Below are positions 26,015-34,111 of a stretch of 64,000 bases of DNA, piece by piece; within the stretch, counting starts at the first letter, position 1, and each line of letters starts with the position of its first letter. The notes below the pieces were generated by a model. The model was not told the origin of the DNA and searched no databases. It saw only the letters and a list, made by a program, of their open reading frames with translations. This DNA comes from JAVVHH01 sp964235765 (lineage in GTDB: Bacteria > Pseudomonadota > Alphaproteobacteria > Acetobacterales > Acetobacteraceae), in the NCBI GenBank assembly GCA_964235765.1, contig CAXSDH010000002.1, positions 100,818 to 164,817 on the forward strand. Direction: 5' to 3'. Position numbers and translations under genes: made by a program.

Positions 26015-27688
26015 TCAGCGGCCCTGTTCAAGGAATTCGGCAGCGCCAGCTTCCCCGGCCGCGCGCCGGCTGGCCTCGAGCCGCCGCAATTCCACGCGGC
26101 GGATCTTGCCGGAGATCGTCTTGGGCAACTCGTAGAACTCGAGCCGTTTGATCCGTTTGTAGGGCGCCAGCCGCTCTCGCAGATGCAGGAAGATGCTGTC
26201 CGCGGTGCCCGAATCGGGCTCGAACCCCTCGGCAAGCGCCACGAACGCCTTGGGCAGCGCGGTGCGCGTCGGGTCGGGGGAGGGCACCACGGCCGCCTCG
26301 GCCACGGCGGGATGCTCAATCAGCACGCTCTCCAGCTCGAACGGGCTGATGCGGTAGCCGCTCGATTTGAACACGTCGTCGGCGCGGCCGACATAGGTCA
26401 GGCTACCATCCTGGTTGCGCATCGCCACGTCGCCGGTGCGATACAACGGGCCGCAGGGCGCCTGCACCGTGCCGTCCTCCCGCAAATATCCCTGCATTAG
26501 GCCTAGAGGCGCCGGGTCGAGCGAGAGGGCGATCTCGCCTTCCTCGGCGTCCCCGCCGTCGGGATCGACCAGCCGCACTGTGTAGCCCGGCAGCGGCCGG
26601 CCCATCGAACCCGGCGTGACCGATTGGCCCGGCGTGTTGGCGACCTGCAGCGTCGTCTCCGTCTGCCCATAGCCGTCGCGGATCAGCACGCCCCAGGCCT
26701 GGCGCACGCGCTCGATCACCTCAGGATTGAGCGGCTCGCCGGCGGCCACGACCTCCTTGAGATGCACCGGGCTTGCGGTCAGGTCTTCCTGCACCAGCAT
26801 GCGCCACACGGTGGGCGGCGCGCAGAACGTGGTCACGCGCGCCTGGTCCAGCACGCGCAACAGGTGCTTCGCGTCGAAACGGGGCTGGTTGAGGATCAGG
26901 ATGGTTGCCTCAGCGTTCCAGGGCGCGAAGAAGCTGGACCAGGCGTGCTTGGCCCAACCCGGGGACGAGATGTTCAGATGCACGTCGCCCGGCTGCAGCC
27001 CGATCCAGAACATCGTGGAGAGGTGACCCACCGGATAGCTCTGGTGGCTATGCAGCACCAGCTTGGGCTTCGAGGTCGTGCCGGAGGTGAAGTATAGCAG
27101 CAACGGGTCGTTCGCCCCGGTCTCGCCATCTGGCGTGAATTCGGGGGCGGCCAGATCTGCGTCTTCGAATGCGACCCAGCCCGGGGCGCCGCCCACGGCG
27201 ATGCGGGTGTAGCCGCCGGGCAAGGCGGCGAATTTCGGCGCGAGTTCCCCGGCGGCGATGACGTGCTGCACCCCGCCGCGGGTGAAGCGGTCCCGCAGGT
27301 CGTCCTCGGTCAGCATCGTGGTGGCCGGGATCACCACCGCGCCGAGCTTCATCGCCGCCAGCATCGCTTCCCAAAGCGGACGCACATTGCCGAGCAGCAG
27401 CAGGATGCGGTCGCCTCGCCGCACCCCAAGGGCGCGCAGGTGGTTGGCGACCTGGTTCGAGCGTGCGGCCAGCGCGGCGAAGGAGATGCTTTCGTCGAGC
27501 GCGTCCGGGCCAATGAAGCGCAGCGCGGCGGCGTCGTTGCCGGAGGCCATGCAATCGAAGTAGTCCAGCGCCCAGTTGAACCGGTCAAGCACGGGCCACC
27601 GGAACTCCTGCCGCGCCCGCTCCAGGTCTCCCCGATGGCGCAGCAGCAGGTTGCGGGCGGACAGGAAGGCTTCGGCGGACTCGGACAC
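26015..27688 (-). CDS. AMP-dependent acyl-CoA synthetase
   Basis: A 557-residue ANL-superfamily ligase. The phosphate loop is LLYFTSGTTSKPKLV, followed by ISSPGWAKHAWSSFFAPWN, the DGYGQTETT adenylate motif, GDVAMRNQDGSLTYVGRADD and the C-terminal lysine segment PKTISGKIRR. It activates a carboxylic acid to its CoA thioester through an acyl-AMP; the pattern is of acetyl/medium-chain acyl-CoA synthetases, but the acid is not known. The start is GTG (VSESAEAF); the frame stays open another 175 codons upstream in sequence unlike the family. Confidence 0.9.
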   Translation of the reverse strand: MSESAEAFLSARNLLLRHRGDLERARQEFRWPVLDRFNWALDYFDCMASGNDAAALRFIGPDALDESISFAALAARSNQVANHLRALGVRRGDRILLLLGNVRPLWEAMLAAMKLGAVVIPATTMLTEDDLRDRFTRGGVQHVIAAGELAPKFAALPGGYTRIAVGGAPGWVAFEDADLAAPEFTPDGETGANDPLLLYFTSGTTSKPKLVLHSHQSYPVGHLSTMFWIGLQPGDVHLNISSPGWAKHAWSSFFAPWNAEATILILNQPRFDAKHLLRVLDQARVTTFCAPPTVWRMLVQEDLTASPVHLKEVVAAGEPLNPEVIERVRQAWGVLIRDGYGQTETTLQVANTPGQSVTPGSMGRPLPGYTVRLVDPDGGDAEEGEIALSLDPAPLGLMQGYLREDGTVQAPCGPLYRTGDVAMRNQDGSLTYVGRADDVFKSSGYRISPFELESVLIEHPAVAEAAVVPSPDPTRTALPKAFVALAEGFEPDSGTADSIFLHLRERLAPYKRIKRLEFYELPKTISGKIRRVELRRLEASRRAAGEAGAAEFLEQGR

Positions 27689-27783
27689 TGCGGCCTCGCT
27701 CTCAGGGCGGGTCGCACGGTAGGGCCGGGGACAGTCAGCGCCAAGCTGCTGAGACGGACCGCCCCCGCGGCCGGCGCCGGCGC

Positions 27784-28728
27784 TTAGAAGCGGTGGCGCC
27801 GGGCGGTGTGGGAGGGGGCGACACGGGACGTGGCGACGTGGGACGTGGCGACATGGGACGAGGTGAAGTGGGTTGTAGCGCGCACGGCGTGGGCGTGAAC
27901 GCGGATCACGCTTGCCTTGGCGGTGCTCGTGCGGGCGTGGCGCGCGGAGTGGCGGCGGCTGCGCGGTTGGGCGTCGTCGCCGGCCTCGGCCACTTCCTCG
28001 ATTTCCGTAGCGGCCGTGCTGGCGGCGTAGCGGTCGCTGGCCGGACGCAGGTCGCGCGGCGCGGCGTTCAGCACGGGCGCCGTTCCGGCGCTGGGTAGGC
28101 CGGCATTGGCGACCATGGTGCCGTGGTCCGGGCGGTCGTAGATGAAGCCATAGGTGGGATAGATGCTGCCGTAGTCGCCGGAACTGCCGAGGCCGACGCG
28201 GACGGCGCTCCAATCGTTCCGCTCGGATACATCGACGACGGTGATGTTGCGGCTGATGCCGCCGCGCCCGGCGCCGGGTCCGGCCCAGTTGGCGTGATCG
28301 ATTTCGATATTGCGGCTGCCGACGACGTTGGTGACGACGGCCACATGGCCCATGCGCATGCGGCCGTTGGCGCGGAAGTTGAGGACGCTGCCGACTTCGG
28401 GGCGGGCGCCGCGTTCATAGACGCCTTGGGCGTTGCCCCACCAGGTGGCTGCGTTGCCGGAGAGTTCGATGCCGGTGTTCTCGCGCGCGAAGGGCACGCA
28501 TTGGAGCCCGCCGCCCACACGCCCGTACCGTGTGACTGAACGGCCCCAGCCGGCGTTCGAGGCGTAGGAATATGACATTCCTGCCTGTATCACCCGTGCG
28601 CTGCGGGCGCCGCTGCCGTGGTGCGACTTGGTGCGCGCCGCATCTGCGGGCTGTATCGCGAAAGGGGCACCAAACAGGAGGGCTGCACCCAGGATCACGA
28701 TCCGCCCGCCGAGCCGTTTTGCAGTCAT
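27784..28728 (-). CDS. Secreted CHAP-domain protein (putative peptidoglycan amidase)
   Basis: A 314-residue protein. A signal peptide (RIVILGAALLFGAPFAIQPA, cleavage after ADA) leads into a CHAP domain with the catalytic cysteine Cys77 (GGGLQCVPFAREN) and His128 (MRMGHVAVV). CHAP enzymes cleave peptidoglycan stem peptides or amide bonds. The C-terminal half is a low-complexity Ala/Thr/His/Arg tail ending in five-residue repeats (HVATS-like), probably a basic wall- or surface-interacting tail. It stands alone, upstream of the acyl-CoA synthetase gene. Confidence 0.87.
   Translation of the reverse strand: MTAKRLGGRIVILGAALLFGAPFAIQPADAARTKSHHGSGARSARVIQAGMSYSYASNAGWGRSVTRYGRVGGGLQCVPFARENTGIELSGNAATWWGNAQGVYERGARPEVGSVLNFRANGRMRMGHVAVVTNVVGSRNIEIDHANWAGPGAGRGGISRNITVVDVSERNDWSAVRVGLGSSGDYGSIYPTYGFIYDRPDHGTMVANAGLPSAGTAPVLNAAPRDLRPASDRYAASTAATEIEEVAEAGDDAQPRSRRHSARHARTSTAKASVIRVHAHAVRATTHFTSSHVATSHVATSRVAPSHTARRHRF
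27811..27870. repeat. Tandem repeat, four 15-bp units, in the CHAP gene
   Basis: Four consecutive 15-bp units of the type GGACGTGGCGACGTG, the middle two differing at one base and the outer two diverged. On the coding (minus) strand they specify pentapeptides SSHVA/TSHVA-type in the basic C-terminal tail. Copy number could vary by slippage without shifting the frame. Confidence 0.85.
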
Positions 28729-28923
28729 GTCGCACCCCTTTTGGTCACCGCTTCGTGAGCTAAGGGGTATGTCCAGACCTAAGGCCTCTGCAACCGCTTA
28801 TCCGCCGGTTGCGTCGCTCACGAAGTATTTCCGCAAAACAGCCCTGTGGATAAGCGATGATTTCAGGACCACAGTCCCATTCACGGACAGGTGATTGGAA
28901 TGCGTAACTAATAAAACTGGCGT
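28729..28923. promoter_or_regulatory. Upstream region of the CHAP gene with nested inverted repeats and a DnaA-box match
   Basis: This AT-richer gap upstream of the minus-strand CHAP gene holds two interleaved inverted repeats: 10 bp (28751-28760 with 28816-28825) and 9 bp (28795-28803 with 28848-28856). The second contains TGTGGATAA at 28845-28853, an exact DnaA-box consensus. No gene is seen. A promoter must lie here; the role of the repeats is unknown. Confidence 0.45.
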
Positions 28924-28958
28924 GTGGCTCAAAAGCGACAGTGTCGCTGATGAGCCAC
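28924..28958 (-). terminator. Strong stem-loop, probable transcription terminator for ridA
   Basis: GTGGCTCA pairs with TGAGCCAC (8 bp) and, after a 2x2 internal loop, AGCGAC pairs with GTCGCT (6 bp) around a 3-nt loop. It lies 29 bases beyond the ridA stop. On the minus strand the T-rich stretch AGTTTTATTAG comes a few bases after the stem. The structure is clear; termination is inferred. Confidence 0.7.
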
Positions 28959-28987
28959 TTTAGGCTGCTTACCCTACCCGTTCGAGA

Positions 28988-29338
28988 CTACTTGCAGGTG
29001 GTTACCATGATCTCCACGAGGTGGCGCGGGTCGGCCATGTTGGCCTGAACGCATGCCCGGGCAGGGGCGCCGCCATCGGGCAGCCACTCGATCCATACGC
29101 CGTTCATCGCGTCCCGATCGCGGATGTCCTTGAGCCAGATCTGGGCTTGCAGCAGCCGGGTCTTGTCGGTGCCGTGCGTCTCCAAAATGGCGTCGATGCC
29201 CGCGAGCACCTCCTTGGTCTGGCCCACGATGTCCTTGCTGAGGTCTTGGGCAGTGACGCCTTGGCAGAATACGAAGCCGTGATACTCGACGGCCTTGGCC
29301 AGCACCTTGCTCGGGTCGGTGCGGATGATCTTGCTCAT
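28988..29338 (-). CDS. RidA family protein
   Basis: A 116-residue YjgF/YER057c/UK114 family protein. It has the VEYHGFVFCQG strand, GQTKEVLAGIDAIL helix, LLQAQIWLKDI and the conserved active-site arginine in APARACVQANM. RidA proteins deaminate reactive enamine/imine intermediates formed by PLP enzymes; the Arg that binds the carboxylate is present. GAAAGG lies upstream of the ATG, and a strong stem-loop follows the stop. Confidence 0.92.
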   Translation of the reverse strand: MSKIIRTDPSKVLAKAVEYHGFVFCQGVTAQDLSKDIVGQTKEVLAGIDAILETHGTDKTRLLQAQIWLKDIRDRDAMNGVWIEWLPDGGAPARACVQANMADPRHLVEIMVTTCK

Positions 29339-29404
29339 GTCGCGGCCTTTCTCGTTGCGGTCCGGCGCTTGTAGGATGCCCGTCCCAGACGGGCAACGGC
29401 GTGC

Positions 29405-29749
29405 CTAGCGCGCGACGGGGCTGAAGGTTGGGCCGGTGCCGGTGTCGGGCACGGCTGCGCCGTTCTCTCCGGCGCTGCTCACGCACGAGGACACCATGTT
29501 GTCCCGCCCATACCGCGAAGCCAGCCCGCGCGTGGTGATGCCGGACACGTAGCTTGCGGAGAACGGGCTGTCCCGCTGGTCGCTTCGAGAGAGATCGCCG
29601 CGATTTTGCGCGGCATACACCCGGTCCACGGCAGCCCGGCAGTCGGCCTTCGTGGCCGCGTCGGCACGCGACCGGGCGGTTGGTTGCTGGCACGCAGACG
29701 CCAGCAGCGGTAACAGCGCGAGCGCCAGGCGTAAGGGTGGGCGGATCAT
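29405..29749 (-). CDS. Small lipoprotein, unknown function
   Basis: A 114-residue protein with a lipoprotein signal (MIRPPLRLALALLPLLASAC, lipobox LASAC, lipidated Cys20). The mature domain has two more cysteines (KADCRAAV and VSSCVSS) and the pattern VDRVYAAQNRGDLSR. No family is recognised. Its ATG overlaps the stop of the upstream gene (ATGA), so the two are probably co-translated and may act together. Confidence 0.75.
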   Translation of the reverse strand: MIRPPLRLALALLPLLASACQQPTARSRADAATKADCRAAVDRVYAAQNRGDLSRSDQRDSPFSASYVSGITTRGLASRYGRDNMVSSCVSSAGENGAAVPDTGTGPTFSPVAR

Positions 29750-30342
29750 GCGGTGGCTCCTGATGAGGGCAAAGGACCGGCCGGCGCCGGCGCGGCGACG
29801 CAATCGAGCCTTGCACGGAATGCCGTTTCATCGAACGCGGCCTGGTTCGTCAATGGGGCCGTCGCAGCCGTGTGGACGAGCAACGGATCGAGTGCCGCGC
29901 CAGCCCGGCCGATCCGGCACAGCATCGGGGTCCACGGCGCGCGCGCCAGCAGGTCGACAAGAGCGAGAAGCCGCAGGCAGAGCGAGAGGCCGTAAGGCGT
30001 TTGCATGCCCGTCGTCTGGTCGACGGCGCCCGCCCAGCATCGTGCGTCCCGGTCGGAGAGGGCGAGGTCCGTCGTGCTGCCGTCCGGCTGGCGGAAGCGA
30101 AACAGGCGCGGATAGCCCCATTCGGACCCGGCGGCCGCCTCGCGCGCCGCATCCCACGCCGCCTCAAGATCGCGGCTCCGGACCGGGGGGAGCGCGTCCG
30201 GCGTGGCATCGACGAGGTAGGTCACCGTGCCATCCCTGGCCTGGGCGACGCGGACGGAGGATGGGGCGTGTGGCATGAGGCCTTGAAGATGGACCTGCAC
30301 CCCCAACTGCGCCAGCCTATCGGCGCACTGAAAGAGCGACAT
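29746..30342 (-). CDS. Conserved-looking hypothetical protein
   Basis: A 198-residue soluble protein (starts MSLFQCADRLAQLGVQVHLQ) with no signal peptide or membrane segment and no recognised domain. It contains a VTYLVDATPDALPPV stretch and a hydrophobic helix (LCLRLLALVDLLARA). It overlaps the lipoprotein gene downstream by ATGA. Its start codon lies only two bases from the start of the divergent amidase gene, so its promoter must be inside that gene. Function unknown. Confidence 0.65.
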   Translation of the reverse strand: MSLFQCADRLAQLGVQVHLQGLMPHAPSSVRVAQARDGTVTYLVDATPDALPPVRSRDLEAAWDAAREAAAGSEWGYPRLFRFRQPDGSTTDLALSDRDARCWAGAVDQTTGMQTPYGLSLCLRLLALVDLLARAPWTPMLCRIGRAGAALDPLLVHTAATAPLTNQAAFDETAFRARLDCVAAPAPAGPLPSSGATA

Positions 30343-30344
30343 CG

Positions 30345-31607
30345 ATGGCCGACCCCGCCGACCTCACCGCCACCGCCGCCGCACAGGCGATTCGCGCCGG
30401 CACGCTGAAACCGGCCGCGCTGCTGGAAGCGTGTCTGGCCCGCATCGCGGCGCGCGAGCCGGTCGTGCGCGCCATGGCCTACCTCGACCCGGCCCAAGCC
30501 GCGGCTATCCGCCCGCCCCCCGGCGCCCTGCACGGCGTGCCAATCGGCGTGAAGGACGTGATCGACACCTCCGACATGCCGAGCGAGTACAATTCCAGCA
30601 TCTGGCGCGGGCACCGGCCGCGGGCAGACGCGGCTTGCGTGGCCTGGGCCCGGGCGGCCGGGGCGGTGGTGGTCGGCAAAACAGTCACGACGGAGTTCGC
30701 GACCCGGCATTCCGGCCCGACCACCAACCCGCACGACCCCATGCGCACGCCGGGTGGCTCCAGCAGCGGCTCGGCGGCCGGCGTCGCGGCAGGCTACTTT
30801 CCCCTGGCCTATGGCACGCAGACCGCTGGCAGCGTGATCCGGCCCGCCGCCTATTGCGGCGTGGTCGGTTACAAGCCGAGCTTCGGCACCATCAACCGGA
30901 TGGGAATGAAGCTCATGTCCGACAGCCTCGATACGGTCGGCGTAATGGCGCGCAGCGTGGCGGACTGCGCCTTGCTCACGGAAGCGGTGACGGGCCTCGA
31001 CTTGGGCGACCCTGAGGCGCCGCCGGGCCGCGCGCCCCGGATCGGCATTTGCCGCTCGCCCGCGTGGGGGAAGGCATTGCCCGAAACCCAGGCGTTGATG
31101 GAAGCGGCGCCCTCTGCACTGGCGCGTGCGGGGGCGGAGGTTCGTGCGTTCGAGTTGCCCGAAGCGTTCGACGCCGTGGAGGCCGCGCATAGCGTGGTGA
31201 TGAACGCCGAGAGCGCACGGGCCCTCGGTTGGGAACTGCACCATGCCCGCGACAAGCTGAGCCCGGTGCTGCGCGAGCGCATGGAGTGGGGTTTGTCGCA
31301 GCCGGCCTCGTTGCTGGTCGAGGCGCAGGGGGTATTTCGCAGGCTACAGGGAGAGTTCGCGGGAGCGATGGGCGATTTCGACATCCTGCTCACGCCGGCG
31401 GCGCCGGGTCAGGCGCCGGTCGGTCTGGAATGGACGGGTGACGCCGCCTTCAACTTCCTCTGGACCAGCCTGCATGTGCCGTGCGTGACGGTGCCAGCGG
31501 GGACCGGGCCGGATGGGATGCCGCTGGGGATACAGGTCGTCGCCCGGCGCGGCGGAGACCGGGCCGCGTTGATGTGGGCCGCCTGGGTCGCCGCGGCGCT
31601 GAACTAA
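30345..31607 (+). CDS. Amidase signature family protein
   Basis: A 420-residue amidase. The Ser-cisSer-Lys triad can be placed at Lys70 (GVPIGVKDVIDT), Ser139 (GGSSSGSAAGVAAG) and Ser163 (TAGSVIRPAAYCG), with the family's normal spacing. It hydrolyses an amide bond of unknown substrate; relatives include GatA-like and aryl/carbamoyl amidases. It is a single gene, not a gatCAB set. The start is two bases from the divergent hypothetical gene, and GAAAGAG upstream serves as ribosome binding site. Confidence 0.92.
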   Translation: MADPADLTATAAAQAIRAGTLKPAALLEACLARIAAREPVVRAMAYLDPAQAAAIRPPPGALHGVPIGVKDVIDTSDMPSEYNSSIWRGHRPRADAACVAWARAAGAVVVGKTVTTEFATRHSGPTTNPHDPMRTPGGSSSGSAAGVAAGYFPLAYGTQTAGSVIRPAAYCGVVGYKPSFGTINRMGMKLMSDSLDTVGVMARSVADCALLTEAVTGLDLGDPEAPPGRAPRIGICRSPAWGKALPETQALMEAAPSALARAGAEVRAFELPEAFDAVEAAHSVVMNAESARALGWELHHARDKLSPVLRERMEWGLSQPASLLVEAQGVFRRLQGEFAGAMGDFDILLTPAAPGQAPVGLEWTGDAAFNFLWTSLHVPCVTVPAGTGPDGMPLGIQVVARRGGDRAALMWAAWVAAALN

Positions 31608-31629
31608 GGGGGCGCTGAACTGGGGGCGG

Positions 31630-31845
31630 CTAGATCGAAAGGTTGAGCAACGACCCCCGTGGCGGCGGCAAGGCCGGCATGGCGTTCGGCAGGGCCGGCC
31701 TTTGGCTGGGCGCCGCCTGTTTCTGGTCCTGCTGCTCGCGCACGAGCCGGACCGGGCCAGGCCGGTTCAGGGGAGAGGTGGTCGCGGCGCCCGAGAACGC
31801 CTGGAGGGAGTTGGTTGAGAGCATGTGGAGGACTGTAAACCGCAT
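31630..31845 (-). CDS. Possible small Pro/Gln-rich protein
   Basis: A reading frame of 71 codons (or 64 from the internal ATG at 31824) in the gap between the amidase and pgk, on the pgk strand. The product is rich in Pro, Gln and Ala with no recognised domain or signal peptide. No ribosome binding site is evident at either start. It may be spurious, but no alternative gene fills this 269-base gap. Confidence 0.3.
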   Translation of the reverse strand: MRFTVLHMLSTNSLQAFSGAATTSPLNRPGPVRLVREQQDQKQAAPSQRPALPNAMPALPPPRGSLLNLSI

Positions 31846-31876
31846 GCATTGAGAATTGGTTAACGCCAGCGCATCG

Positions 31877-33079
31877 TCAATGTTTTTCGTTCGCCTCCAA
31901 TACAGCCACGCCCGGCAGCGTTTTGCCCTCCAACCATTCGAGGAAGGCGCCTCCGGCGCTGCTCACGTATGTGAAGCGCTCGATTTCCCCGGCGTGGCGC
32001 AGTGCCGACACCGTGTCACCGCCGCCGGCCACGCTGCGCAATGCGCCCTGGGCCGTGGCGTCGGCCACCGCATGAGCCAAGGCCGTGGTGGCTGCGTCGA
32101 ACGGCGGGGTCTCGAACGCGCCCAAAGGTCCGTTCCAGACAAGGGTGCGGATTTCCGGCAGGCGGTCCTTGAGCGCCTGCACCGTAGCAGGGCCCACGTC
32201 CAGCATCATCGAACCGGCAGGAATGGCGCGGGCGGAGACGATTTCGGTGGCCGGGTTCGGCTTGAACTCGCGCGCAGCAACGGCATCGGTCGGCAGCACG
32301 ACGTCGCAGCCGGCCCGCTTGGCTTCGGCCAGGATGTCCCGCGCGGTCCCGTGCATGTCCGCCTCCTGCAGGCTGCGGCCGACCTCCGCGCCCTCGGCGG
32401 CCAGGAACGTGTTCGCCATCGCCCCGCCGATGACCAGGATGTCCACGCGCCGGACCAGGTTGCCGAGCAGCTCCAGCTTGGTCGAAACCTTGCTGCCGCC
32501 GACGATGGCGCAAACCGGCCGGGCGGGGTTGCCGAGCGCGGTATGGAGCGCCTCCAACTCCTGCTGCATCAGGCGGCCGGCATGGGCCGGCAGCAGGTGC
32601 GCGACCCCCTCCGTGCTGGCGTGCGCGCGGTGCGCGGCGGAGAAGGCGTCGTGGACATACAGCTCCGCCAAGGCTGCAAGCTCCCGCGCGAACAGGGGGT
32701 CGTTCGCCTCCTCGCCGGCGTGAAACCGCGTGTTCTCCAGCAACAGAACATCGCCCTGAGACAGAGCGTCCACCGCCCTGCGCGCCACGTCGCCCACGCA
32801 GTCCTCGGCGAAGGCGACCTCCCGGCCCAGCACTTCGCCCAAGGCGGCAGCCACCGGCCGGAGCGACATTTCCGCCACGCGCCGGCCCTTCGGCCGGTCG
32901 AAGTGGCTGCATACGATGACCCGCGCGCCCGCCGCCGACAGCTCCCGGATCGTGGGTGACAACCGCTCGATCCGCGTCAGGTCGGAGATGCGCCCATCGC
33001 GGACCGGGACGTTGAGGTCCGCGCGCAGCAGCACGCGCCGCCCCGCGACGGCCACGCCGTCGAGCGTGCGGACCGGCAC
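31877..33079 (-). CDS. pgk: Phosphoglycerate kinase
   Basis: A 400-residue monomeric kinase of normal length. It has the signature RRVLLRADLNVPVRDG, the hinge/ADP-binding GGSKVSTKLELL and a Gly-rich VAGGGDTVSAL near the C-terminus. It converts 1,3-bisphosphoglycerate and ADP to 3-phosphoglycerate and ATP. The GTG start (33079) is two bases after the gap stop; reading further back would enter gap. Last gene of tkt-gap-pgk. Confidence 0.96.
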   Translation of the reverse strand: MPVRTLDGVAVAGRRVLLRADLNVPVRDGRISDLTRIERLSPTIRELSAAGARVIVCSHFDRPKGRRVAEMSLRPVAAALGEVLGREVAFAEDCVGDVARRAVDALSQGDVLLLENTRFHAGEEANDPLFARELAALAELYVHDAFSAAHRAHASTEGVAHLLPAHAGRLMQQELEALHTALGNPARPVCAIVGGSKVSTKLELLGNLVRRVDILVIGGAMANTFLAAEGAEVGRSLQEADMHGTARDILAEAKRAGCDVVLPTDAVAAREFKPNPATEIVSARAIPAGSMMLDVGPATVQALKDRLPEIRTLVWNGPLGAFETPPFDAATTALAHAVADATAQGALRSVAGGGDTVSALRHAGEIERFTYVSSAGGAFLEWLEGKTLPGVAVLEANEKH

Positions 33080-33081
33080 GC

Positions 33082-34098
33082 CTACAGGCTGCCGAACACG
33101 GCGGCGGTGTCGACCATGCGGTTGCTGAAGCCCCACTCATTGTCATACCAGCCCATGACGCGGGCGAGCTGCCCGTCCACGACGGCGGTCTGCGTGGCGT
33201 CGAACGTGCAGGATGCCGGCTGGTGGTTGAAATCGATGCTGACCAGCTTTTCCGTGCTGTAATCAAGCACGCCGCGCAACGCGCCCTGGCTCGCCGCCTT
33301 CATGGCGTCGTTGATCTGCTGCACGGTCGCCTGCTCGCGCAGGTTCACGTCGAGGCTGACCAGGGACACGTTCGGGGTCGGAATGCGGATCGCGGTGCCG
33401 TCGAGCTTGCCTTTCAGCTCCGGCAGCACGAGACCCACTGCCTTGGCGGCGCCGGTGCTGGTGGGAATGCTGCTGACCGCGGCCGCCCGGGCACGGTGCA
33501 GGTCCTTATGAAGCGAGTCCTGGATGTTTTGGTCACTGGTATAGGCGTGGATGGTGACCATGTAGCCGCGAAGGATGCCGAACGTCTCGTGCAGCACCAT
33601 CGCCAAGGGCGCCAAGCAGTTGGTGGTGCAGGATGCGTTCGAGATGACTGTCATTTCGGGCGTGATGACCTTGTGGTTCACGCCGTAGACGACGGTCGCG
33701 TCCACCCCGTCCGCCGGGGCGGAGATCAGGACCTTGCGGGCGCCCGCACCCTGGATCAGCGCGGTGGCCGCCTCCTTGCTGGTGAAGCGCCCGGTGCACT
33801 CCATGGCCACGTCGACGCCCTGATAGGGCACCTTCGCGGGCTCCCGCTCGGCGGTCACCTTGATCGGGCCGTAGGTCTTGCCGCCATGGGTGATGGTGAT
33901 CGCGTCGCCGTCGACCCTCACCGTCCCGGGGAATCGGCCGTGCACGCTGTCGTAGCGCAGCAGGTGGGCGTTGGCTTCCACGCTGCCCAGGTCGTTGATG
34001 GCGACAGGCACCACGTCGTCCCGTCCGCTCTCGACGATGGCGCGCAGCACCAGGCGTCCGATGCGCCCGAACCCGTTGATGGCGACCTTCACGGCCAT
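33082..34098 (-). CDS. gap: Glyceraldehyde-3-phosphate dehydrogenase (type I)
   Basis: A 338-residue tetrameric dehydrogenase. NAD-binding VAINGFGRIGRL is at the N-terminus, the catalytic Cys157 is in SNASCTTNCLAP, and WYDNEWGFSNRM is near the C-terminus. It oxidises glyceraldehyde 3-phosphate to 1,3-bisphosphoglycerate. Segment INDLGSVEANAHLL carries the NAD-type region after the Rossmann strand. Thirteen bases separate it from tkt, two from pgk. Confidence 0.97.
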   Translation of the reverse strand: MAVKVAINGFGRIGRLVLRAIVESGRDDVVPVAINDLGSVEANAHLLRYDSVHGRFPGTVRVDGDAITITHGGKTYGPIKVTAEREPAKVPYQGVDVAMECTGRFTSKEAATALIQGAGARKVLISAPADGVDATVVYGVNHKVITPEMTVISNASCTTNCLAPLAMVLHETFGILRGYMVTIHAYTSDQNIQDSLHKDLHRARAAAVSSIPTSTGAAKAVGLVLPELKGKLDGTAIRIPTPNVSLVSLDVNLREQATVQQINDAMKAASQGALRGVLDYSTEKLVSIDFNHQPASCTFDATQTAVVDGQLARVMGWYDNEWGFSNRMVDTAAVFGSL

Positions 34099-34111
34099 GT
34101 TGCTTGTCCCT

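Noticed and set aside
28729..28923. Replication origin
   Set aside because: Only one exact DnaA box is present, with no cluster, no AT-rich unwinding block and no origin-typical neighbours.
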